Under the pieces are notes generated by a model. The model was given only the letters and a program-made list of their open reading frames with translations. It was not told the origin of the DNA and searched no databases. DNA of 38,164 bases from Gammaproteobacteria bacterium (lineage in GTDB: Bacteria > Pseudomonadota > Gammaproteobacteria > Steroidobacterales > Steroidobacteraceae), in assembly GCA_027452045.1 (NCBI GenBank), contig DAIDHH010000092.1:1-38164 (forward strand), in the 5' to 3' direction. Made by a program: the position numbers and the translations under genes. Numbering within the stretch: the first letter of the stretch is position 1; each line of letters begins with the position of its first letter. Below are positions 1 through 14,969 of this stretch, in pieces.

Positions 1-105
1 ATTGGGTGAACATTCTACCCGGCCTTCCTCCCCACCTTCATCTCTCCAGGAATCCGCGTTCGACCTGAAATTCGTGTTCGGCACGGCAGCGGCCGCAAGG
101 CTGCG

Positions 106-894
106 CTACCACCGGTTCCTCAGCTCGCGCAGCTTGAGGAACACGCTGCGCGCGTCCGGCCGCTCCTCGAGGTCCGGGAACGCCTCGCGCAGGCGGGCGA
201 TCACCGAGGGGCTCGTCAGCCGGAAAAAGGTGTTGATGCCCTTCTCCTCACCGAGAGTGGTCACGGGCGCGGCGCCCGGATCGTCCCGTGGCATCGCCAC
301 GAGCAGCGCGCGGGCCGCGGCATTATCGGGCTCTCGGTCCAGGGTGAATTCGAGATTGCGCGCAAGATACTCGTGTCCCGGGTACACCCGCGTCTCATCG
401 GGAAGGGCCGCGAGTCGCGTGGCGAAGGTCTCATACAGCCGCTCGGGATGGCCCCCATTGTGGCAGTTCCCCGCGCCGGCGTTGAACAGGGTATCGCCGC
501 AGAAGAGTGCCGGCTGATCGACATGCGCCAGCGCGCAGATGTGCGCCATCGTGTGCCCCGGGGTATCCAGGCACTCGAGCTCGATGCGCCCGATGCGGAT
601 CACATCGCCCTCTCGCAGGCCGCGATCCACGCCTCCGATGCGTCCCGCGGTCGCCGCATGCGCCAGGACCTTGGCGCCCGTGGCGCCCACCAGGCCCGCA
701 TTGCCGCCGGTGTGGTCGCGATGCTCGTGGGTGTTGAGGATCTGCGTGATGGTCCAGCCGCGCGTGCGCGCCGCGGCCAGGCACAACCGCCACTCGAGCG
801 GATCGATGGCGAGGGCGTCGCCGGTCTCGGGACAGGCGATGAGATAGTGAAAATTGCGGTAGGCGTTGCCCGACCAGATGCGCTCGATCTGCAT
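106..894 (-). CDS. gloB: Glyoxalase II (hydroxyacylglutathione hydrolase)
   Basis: Hydrolyses S-lactoylglutathione to lactate and glutathione, the second step of methylglyoxal detoxification in the cytoplasm. The 262-residue protein is a metallo-beta-lactamase-fold hydrolase. The metal motif THEHRDH is at residues 55-61, with further ligands H114 (TPGHT), D134 (FCGDTLF) and H174 (YPGHEY). The C-terminal domain has the KGINTFFR segment expected of the glutathione-binding half. Length matches the family (about 250-260). It starts with ATG 37 nt downstream of the MFS permease stop, on the same strand, so it is probably the last cistron of the glucan operon. Methylglyoxal forms when sugar influx outruns glycolysis, so the linkage makes sense, but co-transcription is inferred. 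Bases 1-105 beyond its stop show no gene. Confidence 0.93.
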   Translation of the reverse strand: MQIERIWSGNAYRNFHYLIACPETGDALAIDPLEWRLCLAAARTRGWTITQILNTHEHRDHTGGNAGLVGATGAKVLAHAATAGRIGGVDRGLREGDVIRIGRIELECLDTPGHTMAHICALAHVDQPALFCGDTLFNAGAGNCHNGGHPERLYETFATRLAALPDETRVYPGHEYLARNLEFTLDREPDNAAARALLVAMPRDDPGAAPVTTLGEEKGINTFFRLTSPSVIARLREAFPDLEERPDARSVFLKLRELRNRW

Positions 895-931
895 GAGCGC
901 AGCATAGCCGATCGGCGCCCCGGCCGAATCG

Positions 932-2421
932 CTAGACTTCGCGCCTCGCCACGGGAGCGGCCAGCACGCCGGGCTCCGCGACCCGAAGCGTGCATGCGGC
1001 CGCGATCAGCAGGCTCGCCCCGCCCAGCACCAGCGCGAACACCGGCCGGTCGCCGAAGAACGCGTGCAGTAGCACGCCGAGCACGCTCGCCGCCGAGATC
1101 TGCGGGATGGTGACGAAGAAATTGAACATGCCCATGTACACACCCATTTTCTCGGCCGGCAGATTGTCCGCGAGCAGGGTGTAGGGGAGCGAGAGGATCG
1201 ACGCCCAGCCGAAGCCGACCCCGAGCATCGAGAGCAGCAGCCACTCGGGATTGCGGATCCAGGCGAAGGAGATGAGCCCGAGCGCCGCCAAAGTCAGGTT
1301 GATCACGTGGCTTGAGCGAAGGCCGGCCTTGCGCACCATGAGCGGAATGAGCGCGGCCGCCAGCATCGCGAAGCCGTTGTACGCGCCAAAGAGAACGCCG
1401 ACCCAGTTGGCGCCTGCATTGTAGGCCGCCGACAGCGGATTCGAGCTCCCGAACTGCACCGAGGTCACGGCCGGTGTGGTGTAGAGCCACATGGCGAACA
1501 TCGGAAACCAGGAAAAGAACTGCACCCAGGCGAGCCGTCGCATCGGCTCCGGCATGCCGTACAGGTCCGCCATGACCTGGCGCGCCATTCCGCGGCTGCG
1601 CGTGCGGCTGAGCCACAGGTAGAGGGCGCCCGCCACGGCCAGCCCCGTGGTGAGCAGATACAGCTCGCCGCTCAGGGAAAAGTGATGGATGAGGAGCACG
1701 CCGGCCACGCCGATCGCAAGCATGAGCAGACCCGGCCGCCAGGCCCGCGATACGTCGGCCTCCTCGCGCATCGCAGGCGAGTCGGCGAAGGCGCGCAGCC
1801 GCTCGGGCGGATACTCTCGAGTGCTCAGCACCGTCCACGACACCGCGCCCACGAGGACCGCACCGCCCGCATAAAAGGCGATGCGCACCGTCGCAGGAAT
1901 CTCCCCGGACGGCGCCACGTTCGCGACGCCGAGTCTGGCGAGCAGCCAGGGCAGTATCGAGGCCAGCACCGCGCCGAGTCCGATGAAAAAACTCTGCACG
2001 ATGAATCCGAGCGGCCGCTGGGACGGCGGCAGCTGATCGGCGACAAATGCGCGAAAAGGCTCCATCGAGATGTTGACCGAGGCGTCCAGCATCCACAGCA
2101 TCAGCGCCGCGACCCAGAGCGTCGGGGAGTCCGGCATCGCCAGCAGCGCCAGGGTGGTCAGGATCGCCCCGAGGAGGAAATAGGGCCGCCGCCGGCCGAA
2201 TCGTCCCCAGGTGTGGTCCGAGGCGTAGCCGATGAGCGGCTGCACCAGGAGCCCGGTGAGGGGCGCGGCCACCCAGAGCAGGGGAATCTGCTGCATCCGC
2301 GCCCCGAGGGTCTGGAAGATGCGGCTGACGTTGGCGTTCTGCAGGCCGTAGGCGAACTGGATGCCGAGAAATCCGAAGGAAATGTTCCAGATCTGCCGCA
2401 AGGACAACGCGGGGCGAGTGC

Positions 2422-2425
<4 letters not shown>
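932..2425 (-). CDS. MFS sugar (maltose/maltodextrin-type) permease
   Basis: A 497-residue polytopic inner-membrane transporter, about 12 hydrophobic segments, probably a proton symporter for maltose, short maltodextrins or glucose. The cytoplasmic loop GYASDHTWGRFGRRRPY is the signature of the SLC45/GPH-like MFS group that includes the Caulobacter MalY type. The chosen start is TTG at 2425, because homologous sequence begins there (LSTRPALSLRQIWNIS). This TTG overlaps the TGA stop of the upstream glycosidase as TTGA, suggesting translational coupling. Longer in-frame starts upstream would lie inside the glycosidase gene. The six companion glycosidases give the substrate class; the exact sugar cannot be read from the sequence. 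Confidence 0.88.
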
Positions 2426-9142
<6,717 letters not shown>

Positions 9143-9157
<15 letters not shown>

Positions 9158-11515
9158 GCCGCTGCGGCGACCCGTCTCCTCGATGCGCACCCGATGGGGC
9201 GCATCGGCCGGCAGCTCGATGAACGTGAGGGCACCGGCGGCGTTGCGGCCTCGCGCCCAGCACACGTTGCTGCACCCGCCGAGAGCCGCCCGATTGGCCG
9301 CCGGCGCCAGCTCGCGTCCGTCGACGCTCACCGCCCGGGCCTGAACCCGGTGCACGACGAACAGATAGTGTCGCAGCGGAGGTCGGTACGTGCCTCGAAC
9401 CGCGCCGACCGTCAGGCGAACGGTGCGGCCATTCGCCTGCGTGCCCAGGCGCTGCAGGTAGTACCGGCCGTGCTCGTAGGCATAGGTCTCGCCGTCGTCA
9501 TCGTAATAGTCGAAATGTGTGACGCGTCGTGCCGGGAAAACCTGCACGGTGAGGGTGGTCACCGGATGCTGCCCGACGTACTGCATCAGCGGCTGCATCG
9601 GGATGATGGCTCCCTGGCGCACGAACAACGGAATGTCGAGCCAAGTCTTCTCATCGAGCGGCAGCGCGATGGTGGCGCCGCCCCGATACACCTCACCGGT
9701 GAAGAAGTCCGTCCAGGTGCCGGGCGGCAGGTACAGGTGCTTCACACGCTGGTGACGGTGTACCACGGGGGAGACCAGGAGCCACTGGCCGAACAGCCAC
9801 GCCTCATCGTCGTTGCGCAGGTGCGGATCGTGAGGCCATGCGAAGAGGAGCGGCCGAACGAGGCCCACGCCCGAGACGTGATCCTTCCAGGCGTAGGAAT
9901 AGATGTAGGGCAACAGGCGGTAGCGCACATCGAGTGCGTGGGTGGCGGCGCGGGAGGCGGTCACTCCGTAAATCCACGGCTGGCGGCGCTGCAGGTAGCT
10001 GCCGTGCACCCGGCAGATGGGCGCGAAGGCGTCGAACTCGAGCCAGCGGGCATAGTTCTCCGAGGACGGGTGAAGATGGAATCCACCTCCATCCATGCCC
10101 CACCACATCTCCCCGACGTCGATGGCGCTGAGCATCCGCTGGCGCTGGGCCGCCATGCTCGCGAAGCCGCTCGCGATGTCTCCGGACCACATGCCATAGG
10201 CGTAGCGCTGGGCGCCCAGCCAGAAGTTGCGGTTGAGCGAGAAGACTCTCTGGTCCGTGAACGCCCGCTGACCCTCGTACAGCGCGCGCTCCATGTTGAA
10301 GAACTGGGTGTCATCACCCGTCTCGTCGGCTTCGTCGTTCCACCAGCCGACGATGCCGGTCTCGAAGCTGTGCTCGAGCGCCGGATTGAAGAACCACTTG
10401 CGCGTGGCGGGGTTGTCGAAGTCGAGCGTCTTGACCGGTTTGTGCGAGAAGTAATCGAGACTCGCCTTCTCCCCGGGGATCCACAGCCGATGCGAGGTCG
10501 CGTAGCGGCCCTCCACGGTGTCGAGGTGGATGCGCGGCTTCATGATGCCGATGAGATGCACGCCCAGGGCGGAGAGCTTGCGATCGAGCTTGCCGCTCGG
10601 GCCATCGGGGAATTTCCGGGTGTTCCACCGGAACTCCCCGTAGTGGTCCTCGCCCCAGGCCTTCCAGTCGAAGTCGAGCGAGAACGCGTCGAGCGGAATG
10701 CGCATCTTGCGGTAGCGGCGCACGATGCGCAGCAGCTCCGCTTCGTCGATCCCCCACTGGCTGTTGATGAACCCGAGGGACCATTTGGGGAAGAGCGGCG
10801 CATGTCCGGTGAGATCGGCCACGGCGGCGAAGATGCGCTTCGGGGTGCCCGCGATCAGATACACGTCCACATCGGGGCGCGTCTGCTTCAGCACCGCAAG
10901 CGTGCCGTCGGACAGATTGAAGAGGGTCTTCTGACTATCCACCAGGACGCCGAACCCGGCGCTGCTCCAGACGAAGGGCGCCCCAGCATCGCCCTGCTCG
11001 CCCGCGGTGGCGAGTTCGCGGCCCGTGCGCAGCAGCCCGGAGGAAGCCTTCTGGAAGGCGTCGAAACCGTGCACGCCGTAGAGCGCGGCGGCGCGCGTGA
11101 AGTGAAACGTGGCCGTGCCTTGCGCGAGGCTCGCGACGTCCGTCTCGCGCAACAATGGTGCGCGCGATGCGCCGTCAAAGAACTCCAGAGTCTTCGTGTT
11201 CAGATCGAGCACGGCCCGCAGCGCACCGCTGCGCAACACTACGCCTTGACTCGTGAGACGCACCTTGACGGGATCCGAGGGTGCGGGGATGGCGTGCGGC
11301 GCCATCACCAGCGCCGGGCCGCTGGCGCGGCCTGCCGGCAGGAAGTGCACCCGCAGCGCGTTGCCCACCACGCGCAGGGCCAGCACCCCGCCCTCGAGCG
11401 GAACATCGGCGCCGTTCGCGCGAACGCGAACCGCGGACCCGACCGCCGCGCGTGCCGCACAAACCGCAAGCACCGCCGCGGCGAGACCAGCGGCAACACG
11501 AAGTCCTGATTTCAC
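9143..11515 (-). CDS. GH31 alpha-glucosidase, periplasmic
   Basis: Releases glucose from the non-reducing ends of maltodextrins. The 790-residue protein starts with a signal peptide (VKSGLRVAAGLAAAVLAVCA, cleavage near residues 22-26). An N-terminal beta-sandwich (about 30-240) is followed by the barrel opening LFPKWSLGFINSQWG (241-255). The nucleophile is D394 in GWWND and the acid/base is D446 in MWSGD, the normal GH31 pair. A C-terminal beta domain (from about 640) follows. Start chosen: GTG at 11515, preceded by GGAGAGG nine bases upstream and directly followed by the signal peptide. The ORF stays open to 11755, but that extension includes the operator at 11607-11624 and is not coding. 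It is probably the first gene of the minus-strand glucan operon. Confidence 0.92.
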
Positions 11516-11544
11516 GAATCGACACCTCTCCCCGGGGCAGCCAC

Positions 11545-11564
11545 GCTCACGCTGACACGTGAGC
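11545..11564 (-). repeat. Inverted repeat in the GH31 5' leader
   Basis: GCTCACG (11545-11551), spacer CTGACA, CGTGAGC (11558-11564): a perfect 7-bp stem. It lies between the operator and the GH31 ribosome-binding site, so it is likely part of the 5' untranslated RNA or a second protein site. Confidence 0.4.
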
Positions 11565-11606
11565 CGGTGCCGCAGGATGCGACGCGCTCTCACGCCTTGG
11601 CAACGC

Positions 11607-11624
11607 TTCGCATACGTATTCATG
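11607..11624 (-). promoter_or_regulatory. Operator A (TACGTA palindrome) upstream of GH31
   Basis: Read on the minus strand this is ATGAATACGTATGCG, centred on TACGTA at 11613-11618, about 98 bp before the GH31 GTG. Five bases later comes TTGCCA, a possible -35. The same 14-bp core is found three more times, upstream of the receptor and of the cytoplasmic GH13. The central CpG palindrome is typical of LacI-family operators, and a LacI-family gene lies at 20114. It may also affect the divergent halogenase, which starts 146 bp away. Confidence 0.65.
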
Positions 11625-11769
11625 ACTCCCGAAGGACCGAGCCACCTGGCGGGTCTCGTGAGCCGAAGCGTGCGCATCGCGCCCTGTGTCGGCGCGGGCA
11701 ATATGGCAAACTCGATGTCCAGCGTCGGCCCCGCGACGCCTGCGAATCGCCCCACTGCGGTGACCCGCC

Positions 11770-13293
11770 ATGCATGACGGCTGCGAACGACACATACGGC
11801 GTATCGTGATCCTCGGTGGAGGATCCGCGGGATGGATGTGCGCGGCAGCGCTGGCCAATGCCGTGCACCGCAACTGCCCCATCGAGCTCATCGAATCGCC
11901 CGTGATCGGTACCGTCGGTGTCGGCGAGGCGACCATTCCGCCGATACGGCAGTTCAATCAGCAGCTCGGCCTCGATGAGAACGCGCTCATGGCGGCCACG
12001 GGCGGCTCATTCAAGCTCGGCATCGAATTCGTCGACTGGAGGCGCTCCGGTCACCGTTACTTCCATCCTTTCGGCCGCTTTGCCCCTGATTTCGATACCG
12101 TCCCGCTGCACCATTTCTGGCTGCGCGAGCGCGGCCGTGGTCTCGACACCCCGCTGGAGGACTACGCCATGGCATGGGTCGCGGCTCGCGCCGGCCGGTT
12201 CGACCTTCCCCTGCGGGACCCGCGGCTGGCGTTGTCGACGCTCGATTACGCCTATCACTTCGATGCCACGCTCTATGCGCGTCATCTTCGCGGCTACTCG
12301 CAACAGCGTGGCGTGATCCGCACGGAAGGCGAGGTCGTGGACGTGCGCCTGCGAGGCGAGGACGGCTTCATAGAAGCACTCTTGCTGAAGGATGGACGAC
12401 GGATCGAGGGTGACCTGTTCCTGGATTGCTCCGGCTTTCGCAGTCTCCTGATCGAAGGCGCCCTCGGCAGCCGCCTGGAGGACTGGCGGGAGTGGCTACC
12501 CTGCGACCGGGCGATCGCGGTCGGCTGCGCGGTGGGCGCGGAGCTTCCGCCCTACACCCGCTCCACGGCCCGACCAGCCGGCTGGCAGTGGCGCATTCCG
12601 CTGCAACACCGCATCGGCAACGGACATGTCTATTGCAGCGAATACATGGGCGAGGACGAGGCCACGGCGCTGCTCCTCGAGAGCCTCGAGGGCGAGCCGC
12701 TCGGGGACCCGCGCCCGATCCGCTTCACAACCGGGGCCCGGCGCGAGTCATGGTCGCGCAATTGCGTGGCCATCGGCCTCGCGGCGGGCTTCATCGAGCC
12801 GCTCGAGTCCACCGCTCTGCATCTGGTGCAATCGGCCATCACACGGCTTCTCGCGCTCTTTCCCGACAGGGATTGCAACCCGCTTCTCGCGCGGGAATTC
12901 AACCGGCTGACCTATACCGAGTACGAGCGCATCCGCGACTTTCTGATCCTGCATTACCATGCCCAGGAGCGCGAGGAGCCGCTCTGGCGCCACACGCGCT
13001 CGATGGCCGTGCCGCAGACCCTCGAGTACAAGATCGAGCACTTCCGTCACTCGGGGCACATCGTGGCCGAGCCCTTCGAGCTGTTCCAGAACTCCAACTG
13101 GCTCGCGATCCTCATCGGACAGGAGGTCCTGCCCGAGCGATACCATCCGCTCGCCGATCTGCACACGAGCGTCGATGTGCCGCGCCACCTGGCGAATATC
13201 CGCGAAGTGTTGGAAAAGGCGGCGCGCGCACTGCCGACTCACCGCGAATACATCGAGCGGCATTGCCGCGCGACGGCCCTTCTCACGAAGTGA
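11770..13293 (+). CDS. Flavin-dependent halogenase (tryptophan-halogenase family) 1
   Basis: A 507-residue FAD-dependent halogenase-fold protein. It has the dinucleotide-binding GGGSAG (16-21), the conserved VGVGEATIP segment, K82 in TGGSFKL (the lysine that binds hypohalous acid in PrnA/RebH), the GWQWRIP signature, and FIEPLEST, where the catalytic Glu-Ser pair lies. All the chemistry residues I can check are present, so it may be active; the substrate is unknown. Halogenases of this type recur beside TonB-dependent receptors in carbohydrate loci, and BrvH is a characterised relative type that prefers bromide. ATG at 11770 follows GGTGA by six bases. It is divergent from GH31 and convergent, 33 bp apart, with a second halogenase. 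Confidence 0.88.
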   Translation: MHDGCERHIRRIVILGGGSAGWMCAAALANAVHRNCPIELIESPVIGTVGVGEATIPPIRQFNQQLGLDENALMAATGGSFKLGIEFVDWRRSGHRYFHPFGRFAPDFDTVPLHHFWLRERGRGLDTPLEDYAMAWVAARAGRFDLPLRDPRLALSTLDYAYHFDATLYARHLRGYSQQRGVIRTEGEVVDVRLRGEDGFIEALLLKDGRRIEGDLFLDCSGFRSLLIEGALGSRLEDWREWLPCDRAIAVGCAVGAELPPYTRSTARPAGWQWRIPLQHRIGNGHVYCSEYMGEDEATALLLESLEGEPLGDPRPIRFTTGARRESWSRNCVAIGLAAGFIEPLESTALHLVQSAITRLLALFPDRDCNPLLAREFNRLTYTEYERIRDFLILHYHAQEREEPLWRHTRSMAVPQTLEYKIEHFRHSGHIVAEPFELFQNSNWLAILIGQEVLPERYHPLADLHTSVDVPRHLANIREVLEKAARALPTHREYIERHCRATALLTK

Positions 13294-13326
13294 CCGGCGT
13301 TTCCGCCGCCTGTGCGCAGCCCGCCG

Positions 13327-14844
13327 CTAGTGCGGCCCGCGCGCGCAGTGCGCGGCAATGAAGCGTTCGTGGGCGGGCATGCGCTCCACCGCCGTGCCGA
13401 TCACCTTGCGGATGGTGACGAGGAAATCCTCGAGCTGCCCCGGGGGCACCTCGTCGGCCGCCGGGTGGTAGCGCCGGGGCAGCACACCCTGACCCACCAT
13501 CACTTGCAGCCAGGACTGCTCGGTGAACAGCTCCTCGTCCTCGCGGAAGATCTGCCCGGTGGCGCGAAACAGATCGAGCTTGCGGCGCAATCCCTCGGGC
13601 CTTGGCAGTGCCGCGCAGTACCGCCAGAACGGTGTATCGCGCCGTTCGGTCGCGCTGTAATGCAGGACAAGGAAATCTCTGACCTGCTCATATTCCTGGC
13701 GGACCTTGCGGTTGTACTCCTCGAGCACCGCCGGATCGAAACTCCGGTCGGGAAAGAGCGCCAGCAGCCGGCTGACGCCCGACTGGATGAGATGGATGGC
13801 GGTCGACTCGAGCGGCTCGATGAAGCCCGCCGCGAGGCCGATGGCCACGCAGTTGCGCACCCAGAGCCGCCGTCGCACGCCGGAGGCGAAGCGGATCGGA
13901 CGCGGATCCCCGAGCGGCTCGCCCTCGAGATTCTCGAGGAGCAGCGCCGTGGCCTCATCCTCGCCCATGTGCTCGCTGCAGTACACGTGGCCATTGCCGG
14001 TGCGGTGCTGCAGCGGAATCCGCCACTGCCAGCCCGCCGGCCGGGCATTCGCCTGCGTGTAGGGACGCATCGAAGGAGTCGGCGCGCTCGCCACTGCCAA
14101 CGCCCGGTCGCAGGGCAGCCACTCCCGCCAGTCCTCGAACCCCGCCTCGAGCGCCCCCTCGATGAGCAGACCGCGAAATCCCGAGCAGTCGATGAACAGC
14201 TCCCCTTCGATGCGCTCACCGCCCTCGAGCAGCACCGCCTCGATGAAACCGTCCTCGCCCCGCAGTTTCACCTCGACGATCCTGCCTTCCGTGCGCCTCA
14301 CCCCATGCTGCTCCGCATAGGCGCGCAGCATGCGGCCGTAGAGCGAGGCATCGAAGTGAAAGGCGTACTTCATGCCGGCGACCGGCGTGTTGCCCACCCT
14401 CTCGAACCGGTCCATGCGATGACTCTTCGCCGCACGGGCATTGAGCGAGTACGCCCACAAGTCGGGCGCGCCGGCGGCGGCGCGGCTGCGCAGCCAATGA
14501 TGCTGGAAGGGTACCGGGCCGAAGGGCAGCCCGAGCTCGCCGAAGGCGTGCAGGTAGGAGTGACCCGGGCGCACCCAGTCGTTGAATTCGATGGCGAGCT
14601 TGAACGAACCGCCCGTCGCCTTGAGCATCGCATCCTCATCGATGCCGAGGAAGGCGTTAACGTTACGGATCTGCGGAATGGTCGCCTCGCCGACGCCCAC
14701 GATCCCGATCGCCTCAGACTCGACCACGCGGATCTCGAGGCCCGCGCCCATTGCGCGGCTCAGCACGGATGCGGCCATCCAACCGGCCGTACCGCCACCG
14801 ACGATGACCACACGCTTGACGGGCAAGCCGCTCAAGACCCGCAC
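13327..14844 (-). CDS. Flavin-dependent halogenase (tryptophan-halogenase family) 2
   Basis: About 505 residues, paralogous to the convergent halogenase. Shared marks are GGGTAGWM near the N-terminus, VGVGEATIPQI, the active-site lysine in TGGSFKL, GWQWRIPLQHR and FIEPLESTAIH. The same conserved core with divergent intervening sequence suggests different substrates. The start is uncertain. GTG at 14844 is used; TTG codons at 14835 and 14826 are alternatives and sit closer to the flavin motif. The ATG that opens the longest frame (14934) lies in the loop of a terminator hairpin and is rejected. It follows the receptor on the same strand with that terminator between, so it may be transcribed by read-through or from its own promoter. 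Confidence 0.87.
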   Translation of the reverse strand: MRVLSGLPVKRVVIVGGGTAGWMAASVLSRAMGAGLEIRVVESEAIGIVGVGEATIPQIRNVNAFLGIDEDAMLKATGGSFKLAIEFNDWVRPGHSYLHAFGELGLPFGPVPFQHHWLRSRAAAGAPDLWAYSLNARAAKSHRMDRFERVGNTPVAGMKYAFHFDASLYGRMLRAYAEQHGVRRTEGRIVEVKLRGEDGFIEAVLLEGGERIEGELFIDCSGFRGLLIEGALEAGFEDWREWLPCDRALAVASAPTPSMRPYTQANARPAGWQWRIPLQHRTGNGHVYCSEHMGEDEATALLLENLEGEPLGDPRPIRFASGVRRRLWVRNCVAIGLAAGFIEPLESTAIHLIQSGVSRLLALFPDRSFDPAVLEEYNRKVRQEYEQVRDFLVLHYSATERRDTPFWRYCAALPRPEGLRRKLDLFRATGQIFREDEELFTEQSWLQVMVGQGVLPRRYHPAADEVPPGQLEDFLVTIRKVIGTAVERMPAHERFIAAHCARGPH

Positions 14845-14916
14845 CAGCCAGCAAGCCCCAGGGTCATGCCAACGCTTCCGGCCGCGAGCCAGGGCGCACG
14901 CCGGCCTTGCAAACGC

Positions 14917-14944
14917 AAAACCCCGCCGGCCCATGCCGGCGGGG
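14917..14944 (-). terminator. Rho-independent terminator after the TonB-dependent receptor
   Basis: CCCCGCCGGC (14921-14930), loop CCAT, GCCGGCGGGG (14935-14944): a perfect 10-bp stem. On the minus strand it is followed at once by TTTTGCGTTT. It lies 25 nt after the receptor stop and before halogenase 2. Confidence 0.8.
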
Positions 14945-14969
14945 GATTCTGCGCTTCGACCAATGCGAC

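Noticed and set aside
9194-11509. 771-codon open frame opposite GH31
   Set aside because: Composition is Arg/Ala/Gly-rich without recognisable domains; long antisense frames are common in GC-rich genes with strong third-position bias.
11516-11755. 80-codon extension of GH31 upstream of the GTG start
   Set aside because: It covers operator A and a leader hairpin and precedes the signal peptide; GTG at 11515 has a good ribosome site.
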